From: Agrobacterium cucumeris
Lineage (GTDB): Bacteria > Pseudomonadota > Alphaproteobacteria > Rhizobiales > Rhizobiaceae
NCBI RefSeq assembly: GCF_030036535.1
Contig: NZ_CP080387.1
Coordinates: 372,001 to 436,000 of the forward strand
Length of the DNA stretch: 64,000 nucleotides
Direction: 5' to 3'
Shown piece by piece: positions 56,242 through 64,000 of this stretch (positions are counted from its first letter, which is position 1; each line of letters opens with the position of its first letter). The notes below the pieces were generated by a model. That model was not told where the DNA came from, did no database searches, and worked only from the letters and a program-made list of their open reading frames with translations. The position numbers and the translations under genes are program-made.

Positions 56242-57369
56242 ATGGCAGACGTCAGCAAGAACCAGGTGGAAAAGGCTCTGGAAGCCGTCATCTATCCCGG
56301 CAGCGGCAAAAGCATCGTGGCGCTCGGCATGGTCTCGGAAATCTTCATTGCCGATGCGAAAGCCTATTTTTCGATTACCGTTCCCTCCGACAAGGCGCAG
56401 GAGATGGAGCCGTTGCGACTTGCCGCTGAAAAGGCGGCGAGGGGCGTTCCGGGCATTGTCGGCGCCGTGGTCGCGCTGACGGCGGATCGCAAGCCCGGCC
56501 AGCAGCAACAGCCGCCGCGCCCCGCCGCTGCAACCGGCCGCCCGGCTGCGCAGCCGCGCTCCTCCAAGGTGGGCGTGCCGGGTGTTGGCGCCATCATCGC
56601 CGTCGCCTCTGGCAAGGGCGGGGTCGGCAAGTCCACGACATCAGTCAATCTGGCGCTTGGTCTTCAGGCGCTCGGCCTCAAGGTCGGTATGCTCGATGCC
56701 GATATTTACGGCCCTTCTATTCCCAAACTCCTGAAGATTTCCGGCCGCCCGCAGCAGCAGGAAGACCGCATCATCCTTCCCATGGAAAATTACGGGCTGA
56801 AGGTCATGTCCATGGGCTTCCTGGTGGATGAGGAAGCGGCGATGATCTGGCGCGGACCGATGGTGCAGTCCGCCCTGATGCAGATGCTGCGCGAAGTTGC
56901 CTGGGGCGAACTCGACGTGCTGGTGCTGGACATGCCGCCCGGCACGGGCGATGCACAGCTGACCATCGCCCAGCAGGTGCCGCTTGCCGGCGCCGTCATC
57001 GTCTCCACGCCGCAGGATCTGGCGCTGATCGATGCGCGCAAGGGCATCACCATGTTCCGCAAGGTGGAAGTGCCGCTGCTCGGCGTCATCGAGAACATGA
57101 GCTACTTCATCGCCCCGGATACCGGCGCGCGCTACGATATTTTCGGTCATGGCGGTGCGAAGGCCGAAGCCGAGCGGATCGGCGTGCCGTTCCTCGGCGA
57201 AGTGCCGCTCACCATCTCCATCCGTGAAATGTCGGATGCCGGCACGCCTGTTGTCGTCGCCGAGCCGGATGGCCCGCAGGCAGCGATCTATCGCGATATC
57301 GCCGAAAAAGTCTGGGCGCGCATCGGTGCGGGTGAGAGAAAAGCCGCGCCGAAGATCGTTTTCGAATAA
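56242..57369 (+). CDS. Mrp/ApbC-family P-loop iron-sulfur carrier
   Basis: 375 residues from the ATG at 56242 (GGAGTAAG upstream). The N-terminal DUF59/MIP18 domain, a Pro/Gln-rich linker, and the ATPase domain with deviant Walker A AVASGKGGVGKSTTSVNLALGL, and DMPPGTGDAQLTIAQ. The region where ApbC/Mrp carries CxxC reads FIAPDTGARYDIFGHGG, without cysteines, as in many alphaproteobacterial members I recall. It probably assists Fe-S cluster assembly, but its cluster binding is uncertain. Confidence 0.9.
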   Translation: MADVSKNQVEKALEAVIYPGSGKSIVALGMVSEIFIADAKAYFSITVPSDKAQEMEPLRLAAEKAARGVPGIVGAVVALTADRKPGQQQQPPRPAAATGRPAAQPRSSKVGVPGVGAIIAVASGKGGVGKSTTSVNLALGLQALGLKVGMLDADIYGPSIPKLLKISGRPQQQEDRIILPMENYGLKVMSMGFLVDEEAAMIWRGPMVQSALMQMLREVAWGELDVLVLDMPPGTGDAQLTIAQQVPLAGAVIVSTPQDLALIDARKGITMFRKVEVPLLGVIENMSYFIAPDTGARYDIFGHGGAKAEAERIGVPFLGEVPLTISIREMSDAGTPVVVAEPDGPQAAIYRDIAEKVWARIGAGERKAAPKIVFE

Positions 57370-57707
57370 CGCAACGGCTTTCGGCATAAGCCGAAAAAGC
57401 GTTTCTCGGTATTGAATAGTCTTTTTAAAACAGAAGATTAATCGTCAGTATCAGGCAAGTTTTCTGGATGTGAACACCGAGAAATGCTTCGCCTGCAATG
57501 CTGTCGAGAAAAAATATTGCTTGATTGCATCTCGCTTTGGGCGCATACGCCTGCGCCGTTTGGCTCTTGGTCCATCGGGCTGGCGAGATATGAAATCCCG
57601 CTCGTTCCGGCGTGCCCTGAAGTGTCGTCCAAAGGTTTGCCGACCGCAAACAGGATATGTTAAGCAGCATTGCGGCTGAAGCTTGCGATGTGGACCGGAG
57701 AAGCGGA
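57370..57707. other. Intergenic region between mrp and corA
   Basis: About 340 bp with an imperfect hairpin just after mrp (GCTTTCGGC-ATAA-GCCGAAAAAGC, ~57379-57402) and the ribosome site GGAG at 57697-57700 for corA. Otherwise I see no gene. Confidence 0.5.
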
Positions 57708-58685
57708 TTGATAAAAGCCTATCGCGCCAATTGCGAGGCGATCAGCCTGTCGCCAGACGACGGCTCCGGACAGATTCCCGACGACATCGTCTGGATCGAC
57801 ATCGTCAATCCCGACAGGGCGGAAGAGCAGCATGTGGAAAAACTGCTGGGGCTCGATCTGCCCACCCGTGAGGATCTGAAGGATATCGAACCCTCCAGCC
57901 GCCTGTATATGGAAGACGGCAATGTCTTTATGACCGCCTCTCTCGTATGGAAGGCAGATTCGGACGATCCGCGCCTCACCGATGTCGCCTTCATTCTTGC
58001 CGGCAAGCGCCTTGTGACGATCCGTTATGCCGAGCCGAAATCCTTCCACCTCTTCATCGCCGCCATCACCCGCGTGCCGCACGAAATGCGCAGCGGCACG
58101 GCCCTGCTTCTGAAGCTCTTGGAAACCATCGTCGACCGCACGGCGGAAATTCTCGAAAATTCGGTCACCGGCATCGACAATCTCGCCGCCGACATACTCG
58201 GCAGCCAGGCACGTTCCAAACGCAAGGCGCCGCGTTATCTCGAAGACCGTCTTACCAACATCGCCGCCTATCACCGGCTGATCTCCAAGGTCCGCGTCAG
58301 CCTCGCATCGCTGGCGCGGCTGCAGACCTTCCTCTCCACCAGCGATCAGGCGCGCGGGGATAAGGAAGCGCGGGAACAGGGCAAGTCGATCGGCCGCGAT
58401 ATCCAGTCGCTGAACGAACATGCCGCCTTCGTTTCCGGCAATCTGACGTTTCTGCTGGATGCCTCTCTCGGCATCATCAATATCGAGCAGAACGGCATCA
58501 TCAAGATTTTCTCCATCGCTTCGGTGGTGTTCCTGCCGCCAACGCTGGTGGCCTCGGTTTATGGAATGAACTTTCAGCTCATGCCGGAGTTGAACTGGAC
58601 ATTTGGTTATCCACTCGCGCTCGTCATCATGCTGATGTCCGCAATCATTCCGTTTCTCTTTTTTCGTTGGAAGGGCTGGCTCTAA
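57708..58685 (+). CDS. corA: CorA-type magnesium/cobalt transporter
   Basis: About 325 residues from TTG 57708, 7 nt after GGAG; ATG 57657 would add 17 unusual residues. The long cytoplasmic domain is followed by two C-terminal transmembrane helices and the GMN selectivity motif (VASVYGMNFQLMPELNW, ~285). It imports Mg2+ as a pentamer. The C-terminal end (FFRWKGWL) is basic and cytoplasmic. kup starts 15 bp downstream with AAGGAG, so the two are co-transcribed. Confidence 0.93.
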   Translation: MIKAYRANCEAISLSPDDGSGQIPDDIVWIDIVNPDRAEEQHVEKLLGLDLPTREDLKDIEPSSRLYMEDGNVFMTASLVWKADSDDPRLTDVAFILAGKRLVTIRYAEPKSFHLFIAAITRVPHEMRSGTALLLKLLETIVDRTAEILENSVTGIDNLAADILGSQARSKRKAPRYLEDRLTNIAAYHRLISKVRVSLASLARLQTFLSTSDQARGDKEAREQGKSIGRDIQSLNEHAAFVSGNLTFLLDASLGIINIEQNGIIKIFSIASVVFLPPTLVASVYGMNFQLMPELNWTFGYPLALVIMLMSAIIPFLFFRWKGWL

Positions 58686-58700
58686 GGAGCCAGGATCATC

Positions 58701-60620
58701 ATGTCTCAAATCGTCGATAAGGACGTTGCCGAGAAACCGGACGCGGATGACAAACATCAGAACAAGGGGCTTTACGCCGCGATCCTTGGTTCGATCGGTG
58801 TCGTTTATGGCGATATTGGCACCAGCCCGCTTTACGCCTTCCGCGAAGCCTTGCGGCCGATCGCCTATGATGGCGTGACGCGGGAAGAGGTCATCGGCCT
58901 GACCTCGCTGATGATCTGGGCCCTGACGATCATCGTGACGTTCAAATATATCACGCTGCTGCTGCGCGCCGACAATGACGGCGAAGGCGGCACGCTGTCG
59001 CTGCTGGCGCTGTTGATGAAGACGGCAGGCACCCATCGCGGCGTTCTCATCGTGCTCGGCCTCATAGGCGCCGCCCTGTTCCTGGGCGACGCGATGATCA
59101 CGCCGGCGCTGTCGGTGCTCTCGGCGGTGGAAGGTCTGAAGCTCGTCACGCCGGCCATGGACGACTTTATTATTCCGATTTCCGTCTGCATTCTCATCGG
59201 CCTCTTCGCCATCCAGTCGCACGGCACGGGAACGGTGGCGAAATTCTTCGGGCCGATCACGGCGGTCTGGTTCCTCGTTATGGGTCTCGCCGGCCTCATT
59301 CATATCGCCGATGATTTCGGCATTCTCTTTGCCTTCAACCCGTGGCATGCGGTGGAGTTTCTGGCCAATGAAGGCTTTTATGGCATCGTCGTGCTCGGCG
59401 CGGTCTTCCTGACGATCACCGGTGCCGAAGCCCTTTATGCCGATCTTGGCCATTTCGGCCGCCGCCCCATCCAGTGGGCATGGTTCTGTCTGGTTTTCCC
59501 GGCTTTGACGCTGAATTATCTAGGCCAAGGGGCGCTGGTGCTCAAAGACCCGGCGGCGATGTCCAATCCGTTTTATCTGATGTTTCCGCAATGGGCGATC
59601 CTGCCGGCCGTCATTCTGGCCACCGCCGCCACCATCATTGCCAGCCAGGCGGTCATCACAGGCGCGTTTTCGCTGGTGCGTCAGGCCATCCATCTCGGCT
59701 ACCTGCCGCGCATGGAGATCCTCTTCACGTCTGAAACCAATACCGGGCAGATCTATCTGCCGGCCGTCAACACCATCCTGCTGTTCGGCGTCGTCGCTTT
59801 GGTGCTCACCTTCAAGAGTTCCGATGCGCTGGCCACCGCCTATGGTATTTCCGTCACCGGCGCGATGGTCGTCACCAGCCTGATGTTCTTTGAATTCGTG
59901 CGCAAACGCTGGCAATGGTCGGTCTGGCTGGCGCTTGCCGTTCTGGCACCGCTTTTGCTGCTGGAGCTGATCTTCCTTGGTGCGAACCTGCTGAAGATCC
60001 ATGATGGCGGCTACGTGCCGGTGCTGCTGGCGATCGCCTTCACCATCATCATGACCACCTGGCAGCGTGGCTCGAGAATCCTGTTCGCCAAGACCCGCCG
60101 CAGCGACGTGCCGCTGAAGGCTTTCGTCGCCTCGGTGGAAAAGGAAAGCGCCCATGCGCCGGTGCGGGTGCCCGGCACGGCGATTTTCCTCACCGGCGAT
60201 CCGGAGGCAGCGCCAGCGGCCCTGCTGCACAATCTCAAGCATAACCACGTCCTGCATGACAAGAACGTCATCCTGACGATCCGGACCGAGGATCAACCGC
60301 GCGTTCGCCCGGAAAACAGGTACACGCTGACGAAACTCAGTGACCGTTTCGCGGTGGTGGAACTGCATTTCGGCTTCATGGAAACTCAGAACGTCACCCA
60401 GGCGCTGGGTTATCTGAGACGCACCGGCTACAAGTTCGACATCATGTCGACCTCATTTTACCTTGGCCGCCGCAAGCTGGTGCCGGATCCGAAGTCCGGC
60501 ATGCCGGGCTGGCAGAACCGCCTGTTCATCGCCCTTGCCGAAACTGCCGCCGACCCGTCGGACTATTTCCGCCTTCCGGCCAACCGCGTGGTGGAACTGG
60601 GTTCTCACGTCGTCGTGTGA
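58701..60620 (+). CDS. kup: Low-affinity K+ uptake protein Kup
   Basis: 639 residues with about 12 transmembrane segments and a long C-terminal cytoplasmic part. [21 protein letters not shown] at the N-terminus and [20 protein letters not shown] are Kup signatures; [21 protein letters not shown] follows. It is K+/H+ symporter of the KUP/HAK family. It forms an operon with corA. Confidence 0.96.
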   Translation: MSQIVDKDVAEKPDADDKHQNKGLYAAILGSIGVVYGDIGTSPLYAFREALRPIAYDGVTREEVIGLTSLMIWALTIIVTFKYITLLLRADNDGEGGTLSLLALLMKTAGTHRGVLIVLGLIGAALFLGDAMITPALSVLSAVEGLKLVTPAMDDFIIPISVCILIGLFAIQSHGTGTVAKFFGPITAVWFLVMGLAGLIHIADDFGILFAFNPWHAVEFLANEGFYGIVVLGAVFLTITGAEALYADLGHFGRRPIQWAWFCLVFPALTLNYLGQGALVLKDPAAMSNPFYLMFPQWAILPAVILATAATIIASQAVITGAFSLVRQAIHLGYLPRMEILFTSETNTGQIYLPAVNTILLFGVVALVLTFKSSDALATAYGISVTGAMVVTSLMFFEFVRKRWQWSVWLALAVLAPLLLLELIFLGANLLKIHDGGYVPVLLAIAFTIIMTTWQRGSRILFAKTRRSDVPLKAFVASVEKESAHAPVRVPGTAIFLTGDPEAAPAALLHNLKHNHVLHDKNVILTIRTEDQPRVRPENRYTLTKLSDRFAVVELHFGFMETQNVTQALGYLRRTGYKFDIMSTSFYLGRRKLVPDPKSGMPGWQNRLFIALAETAADPSDYFRLPANRVVELGSHVVV

Positions 60621-60968
60621 TGACGCGGTCATGCCTTCAGGTAGCTGAGCGGCCTCCTTCTTTCCGTCAAACCGGCCTTGAGCCGGTATCCAGCCAGCCC
60701 AAGTCCTTGGGCTGAAAGGGGTCTTTACACCGCGCCGACGCGCTTCGGCCGGATTCCGGCTCAAGGCCGGAACGACGGATGTGGAGATGGCCTGCGGGAC
60801 AGTTATGATCGGCACATGCGAACTCGACTCCACGCCATGCGCATTAGAAGGCGCGCACACATTAACGTGAAGCCACGTCCGCTCGCCGCGTTAACCAAGC
60901 ATCAAGGTTAATAAGAGATTCTTCAACACCTGTAGCAAATATGGTTGTCGGTGTTCGGAGTGCTGGTT
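60621..60968. other. Intergenic region with a family A repeat, between kup and the sleB-type gene
   Basis: Contains the repeat at 60663-60779, then A/T-rich sequence near 60890-60945 which could hold a promoter for the hydrolase, and the ribosome site GGAG at 60957-60960. No gene is supported. Confidence 0.55.
60663..60779. repeat. Modular intergenic palindrome, family A, copy 4
   Basis: 117 bp after kup. The core CCAGCCAGCCCAAGTCCTT is identical to copy 2, while the ends are CCGGCCTTGAGCCGG and CCGGCTCAAGGCCGG, close to copy 3. The paired arms have changed together, which keeps the hairpins. Confidence 0.88.
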
Positions 60969-62150
60969 TTGCGTTCGAAAAGTGTAATGCGTCGTCGGTC
61001 CTCCGCGTCCCTTCAGGCATGGACCTCCAGATGGGCCTCACCCGTCGTCTTCGGCCTTGCCGCCTGGCTCGTCTTTCCTTCTCTTGCCGCGCGTGCGGAT
61101 CTGGCCTCGCTCTTGGCCGGGTTGGACAATGGCGGCGAACAATGGCGCATGGTGCTGACGGCCTCTCCGGCGGGTTCGGTGCACAATGCCTCGCTCACTT
61201 TTAATGATGCGGCAGGCGAGGCGGCGCTGCATGGCAGCGGCATGACCCTGCCGAATGGCAGCAAGGTCGCCTTCGTCACCAACAAGAAGGGCGAGGCCAC
61301 GACGCCGGACAGCGAGCGTGTCAACCGCGCCGCCAAGAAGGGCCGCATCGTCGCCACCGAAATCATGCAGCCGCCAAAGGCTTTCACCGCCGGCTCCGTC
61401 CTTCAACGCACCAGCATGCTGGATATAGAGCCGCTGAAGCGCAAGGACCGCACGGCTTTCGTGAAGCCGAAGCGCGGCAAGGATGTTGAACTCGCCTCCT
61501 TCTATTTCCGCCGCGATGAAAAGAAGGTGGACAAGAGTGTGTCGCCCATGCTGGCGGAACTCATCACCAACCGTACCCCGGATATTCTCGCCACGGCCTA
61601 CGCGCCGGCCGCACCTGACTTTGCCCGCGAATCGCCCTTCGACGCCATTCTCAAAAAACCGGAGGCTGGCCGCTTCGTGCCGCAGATCAGCCCGGAAGAC
61701 CATGCCTGGGCGGCGACCCCGCTGCCGGCCGAGGTGTTTTCCGCAGCCGAACAGCAGTGCCTGGCATCCGGCATCTACTTCGAAGCGCGCGGAGAATCGG
61801 TCAAGGGACAGGCAGCGGTGGCGCAGGTCATCCTCAACCGCGTGCGTAACCCGGCCTATCCGAAAACCATCTGCGGCGTGGTCTATCAGAATAAGGACTG
61901 GCGCAACCGCTGCCAGTTTTCCTTTGCCTGCGACAATATCAAGGACCGCGTGAATTCCGAACGCCATTGGAAAATGGCGCGCGAAGTGGCCATGGCCACC
62001 ACCGCCGGCAAGATCTGGCTGAACGAGGTGGGTTCCGCTACGCATTATCACGCCGTTTATGTTCGCCCCGCCTGGGGCAAGTCCATGAAGAAGGTTGGCC
62101 GCATCGGTCTGCACGTGTTTTACCGTACCTATGGTGGCGGCTGGAGCTGA
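60969..62150 (+). CDS. SleB-family cell-wall hydrolase
   Basis: About 393 residues. The start is taken as TTG 60969 (GGAG 8 nt upstream); ATG 60987 is nearly as good. A signal/anchor segment follows (SPVVFGLAAWLVFPSLAARA). The C-terminal SleB/Hydrolase_2 domain has LASGIYFEARGESVKGQAAVAQVILNRVRNPAYPKTICGVVYQ, with the catalytic Glu in YFEARGE, and CQFSFACD. The central region is low in recognisable motifs. It acts in the periplasm on peptidoglycan. It is a single gene before the ATP synthase operon. Confidence 0.88.
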   Translation: MRSKSVMRRRSSASLQAWTSRWASPVVFGLAAWLVFPSLAARADLASLLAGLDNGGEQWRMVLTASPAGSVHNASLTFNDAAGEAALHGSGMTLPNGSKVAFVTNKKGEATTPDSERVNRAAKKGRIVATEIMQPPKAFTAGSVLQRTSMLDIEPLKRKDRTAFVKPKRGKDVELASFYFRRDEKKVDKSVSPMLAELITNRTPDILATAYAPAAPDFARESPFDAILKKPEAGRFVPQISPEDHAWAATPLPAEVFSAAEQQCLASGIYFEARGESVKGQAAVAQVILNRVRNPAYPKTICGVVYQNKDWRNRCQFSFACDNIKDRVNSERHWKMAREVAMATTAGKIWLNEVGSATHYHAVYVRPAWGKSMKKVGRIGLHVFYRTYGGGWS

Positions 62151-62286
62151 TACCACCGCCAATTCGTCGCATTTTGCGTGTCAAAAATGCCGATTCCCTC
62201 GCGAAACATCGCCGCCAAACGGTGATTTGGCATCAAGCTATTGTTTTTCAATGATTAATTTGTGCTGAAACAAGCTGCCTCAGTGC

Positions 62287-62316
62287 CTTGACTAGAGAAG
62301 CCCCTAAAACTATGTT
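62287..62316 (+). promoter_or_regulatory. Probable housekeeping promoter of the F0 ATP synthase operon
   Basis: CTTGAC, 17 bp, CTATGT, matching the rhizobial sigma-70 consensus CTTGAC-N17-CTATAT at all but one base. It ends 105 bp before the atpI start. Confidence 0.75.
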
Positions 62317-62420
62317 GCGCGCGACTTCAGAGCGGGCTGGAACAGGCTTAATCCGTCACCGTTTACAACTCCAAAGGGTTCTGGCATGGCTGGAACGGAG
62401 AAAATGGGTGGGATTTTAAG

Positions 62421-62786
62421 ATGACTGGCAACCGTGACGATAGTCTGGACGAGCGTCGCAAACGCCTTGCTGATGAGTTGGCAAAGGTGAAAGCGGAGGA
62501 TGAGGCGGAAGTGAGGGCGGAGACCAACGCTGCGGAAAACCGGAAAGGTTTTGCGATGGCGGTCAAGCTCTCATCGGAGTTCATTTCGGCCATCGTGGTC
62601 GGCGCTATGCTGGGTTATCTTCTGGACTATTTTGCCGGCACGACGCCGTGGGGGATGATCGTTCTTCTCCTTCTCGGTTTCTGCGCAGGCGTATTGAATG
62701 TGTTGCGCTCGACGGGCGCGGTGGCCAAGCCGCCGTTGCTGGAGAAGGCGGACAGGCGAGACGAGGGTGGAAAAGACGGCGTTTAA
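62421..62786 (+). CDS. atpI: ATP synthase protein I (AtpI)
   Basis: 121 residues. A charged N-terminal part (DDSLDERRKRLADELAKVKAEDEAEVRAE) precedes two transmembrane segments with the AtpI pattern ISAIVVGAMLGYLLDYFAGTTPWGMIVLLLLGFCAGVLNVLR. It is an assembly helper for the c-ring rather than a structural subunit. It is first in the F0 operon. Confidence 0.92.
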   Translation: MTGNRDDSLDERRKRLADELAKVKAEDEAEVRAETNAAENRKGFAMAVKLSSEFISAIVVGAMLGYLLDYFAGTTPWGMIVLLLLGFCAGVLNVLRSTGAVAKPPLLEKADRRDEGGKDGV

Positions 62787-62846
62787 GCTGTTTTTTCTTG
62801 CAGTTGAGATGCCGCCAAGCGCGGCGACAGGTAAAGAGGGCAGCCG

Positions 62847-63596
62847 GTGGCAAACGATCCGACCCATCAGTTCTTGGTGCAGCCGATCATTCCGATCGAA
62901 ATTGGCGGCGTCGATTTTTCCTTCACCAATGCGTCGCTTTTCATGGTTGCGACCGTGGCCGCCGCTTCCGGTTTCCTTTATTTCGCAACGTCGAACCGCG
63001 GTCTGATCCCGACCCGCATGCAGTCCGTTGCGGAAATGTCCTATGAATTCATCGCCTCCATGCTGCGCGAAGGCGCCGGCAAAAAGGGCATGGTGTTCTT
63101 CCCCTTCGTCTTTTCGCTGTTCATGTTCGTGCTGACGGCAAACCTTCTCGGCATGTTCCCGTATTTCTTCACGGTCACCAGCCAGATCATCGTCACCTTC
63201 GCGCTTGCCTGCCTCGTCATCGGCACGGTCGTCGTTTACGGTTTCTACAAGCACGGTCTGCATTTCTTCGGCATCTTTGCCCCCTCGGGCGTGCCCAAGG
63301 CGCTTTTGCCGCTTGTGGCGTCGATTGAAATGATCTCGTTCCTGTCGCGTCCGATCAGCCTTTCCGTTCGTCTCTTTGCGAACATGCTGGCCGGCCACAT
63401 CACGCTCAAGGTTTTCGCAGGCTTCGTCGCCTCCATGGGCGCGCTCGGCGCGCTTGGCATCGGTGGCGCCGTTCTGCCTCTCATCATGACGGTCGCAATG
63501 ACCGCTCTCGAATTTCTCGTTGCCTTCCTGCAGGCTTATGTGTTCGCGGTACTGACTTGCATGTACCTGAACGACGCCGTGCATGGTGGTCACTGA
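62847..63596 (+). CDS. atpB: F0F1 ATP synthase subunit a
   Basis: 249 residues starting at GTG 62847 with AAAGAGGG upstream. Five to six membrane segments; the essential Arg lies in [23 protein letters not shown], and [22 protein letters not shown] closes the protein. It forms the proton half-channels against the c-ring. Confidence 0.96.
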   Translation: MANDPTHQFLVQPIIPIEIGGVDFSFTNASLFMVATVAAASGFLYFATSNRGLIPTRMQSVAEMSYEFIASMLREGAGKKGMVFFPFVFSLFMFVLTANLLGMFPYFFTVTSQIIVTFALACLVIGTVVVYGFYKHGLHFFGIFAPSGVPKALLPLVASIEMISFLSRPISLSVRLFANMLAGHITLKVFAGFVASMGALGALGIGGAVLPLIMTVAMTALEFLVAFLQAYVFAVLTCMYLNDAVHGGH

Positions 63597-63668
63597 GAAG
63601 TAAAGTCGCTGGCCCCGGAAACGGGCGTCAAGAATAGCCGCAACAACCAATATCTCAAGGAGTCTCAC

Positions 63669-63896
63669 ATGGAAGCGGAAGCAGCAAAGTACATCGGCGC
63701 AGGTCTCGCATGCCTCGGCATGGCTGGTACGTCCCTCGCACTCGGCCGTATCTTCGGTGATTACCTGTCCGGCGCACTGCGCAACCCCTCTGCTGCCGAC
63801 AGCCAGTTCGGCCGTCTGGTATTCGGCTTCGCCGTTACGGAAGCTCTGGGCATCTTCTCGCTGCTCGTTGCTCTCCTTCTCCTGTTCGCTGTCTGA
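63669..63896 (+). CDS. atpE: F0F1 ATP synthase subunit c
   Basis: 75 residues, two transmembrane helices. The polar loop has RNPSA, and the proton-carrying Glu lies in GFAVTEALGIFSLLVALLLLF. Codon use is biased as in a highly expressed gene, and AAGGAG precedes the ATG. It forms the rotor ring. Confidence 0.96.
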   Translation: MEAEAAKYIGAGLACLGMAGTSLALGRIFGDYLSGALRNPSAADSQFGRLVFGFAVTEALGIFSLLVALLLLFAV

Positions 63897-63975
63897 TAAC
63901 GGCATCAGGTCTGGATCACGGCCCGCAAATGGCGTGCCGTGATCCTTCGCATTTGCAGTCCCCCTGGAGGTGAGC

Positions 63976-64000
63976 ATGTTCGTGACCGAGGCTTATGCCC
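63976..64000 (+). CDS. atpF': F0F1 ATP synthase subunit b' (partial, start only)
   Basis: Only the first eight codons (MFVTEAYA) lie in the window, after the strong ribosome site CTGGAGG. The position after atpE and the sequence fit the b' subunit (AtpG/AtpF2) of alphaproteobacteria. The gene runs off the right edge. Confidence 0.75.

Noticed and set aside
57660..59453. Long minus-strand frame opposite corA and kup
   Set aside because: It spans two certain genes in antisense, and its His/Arg/Asp-rich composition is typical of a shadow frame.

Overview
The window is ordinary chromosomal DNA of an alphaproteobacterium of the Rhizobiaceae, most likely the Agrobacterium tumefaciens/fabrum group. 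The evidence is the adjacent pair for mannosylfructose-phosphate synthase and phosphatase at the left end (a pathway described in A. tumefaciens), the hisS-hisZ-hisG set with a short-form HisG, groESL with both a CIRCE element and an alphaproteobacterial RpoH-type promoter, the atpI-atpB-atpE-atpF' order, and many rhizobial-type intergenic palindromes. The genus call is inference from gene content, not a database result. I saw no rRNA or tRNA gene, insertion sequence, prophage or CRISPR array.

Layout. 1-3.3 kb: mannosylfructose synthesis and a FadR-type regulator. 3.5-10.2 kb: a DUF3422 protein, a LysR regulator and the divergent glycolate oxidase operon glcDEF, split by a large inverted repeat. 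10.4-17.8 kb: envelope and accessory genes, namely an outer-membrane barrel, an L,D-transpeptidase, 3-methyladenine glycosylase, a YeiH/YeiE-like exporter-regulator pair, two small secreted proteins that may handle metal, and a RelBE-type toxin-antitoxin pair followed closely by a methyltransferase-like gene. 17.9-21.3 kb: hisS-hisZ-hisG, ending in a clear terminator. 21.3-25.1 kb: DoxX, a PAS-like hypothetical protein and groES-groEL. 25.4-34.4 kb: housekeeping genes (HAD phosphatase, ribF, ileS, lipoprotein, tadA, an rluB-like pseudouridine synthase with a very long disordered tail, rsmD).

34.5-46.1 kb: a patatin-like phospholipase, a Kef-type K+ efflux protein, pmbA, and the lipid A/Kdo cluster cysQ-like - DUF4170 - waaA - HAD - lpxK, followed by DUF2093 and mutL on the other strand. 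46.4-49.6 kb: a PAS/receiver protein without kinase or output domain, then a GGDEF-EAL protein. 49.7-53.9 kb: a galactonate-type sugar-acid operon (SDR dehydrogenase, KDGal kinase, KDPGal aldolase, SMP-30 lactonase) with a divergent IclR regulator. 54-56.1 kb: a LuxR-type regulator and a cytoplasmic NMT1/NasS-like binding protein. 56.2-62.2 kb: Mrp/ApbC, CorA, Kup and a SleB-type cell-wall hydrolase. 62.3-64 kb: the start of the F0 ATP synthase operon, running off the right edge in atpF'.

No dramatic new system is evident. The best leads are the modular palindromic repeat family scattered between genes, the toxin-antitoxin pair with its attached methyltransferase-like gene, the PAS-PAS-REC-REC protein next to a c-di-GMP enzyme, the LuxR/NasS-like pair, the secreted His/Cys/Met-rich protein beside a DUF305 protein, and a degraded duplication of the groEL 3' end. 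Several start codons appear to be TTG, chosen from well-placed Shine-Dalgarno sequences.
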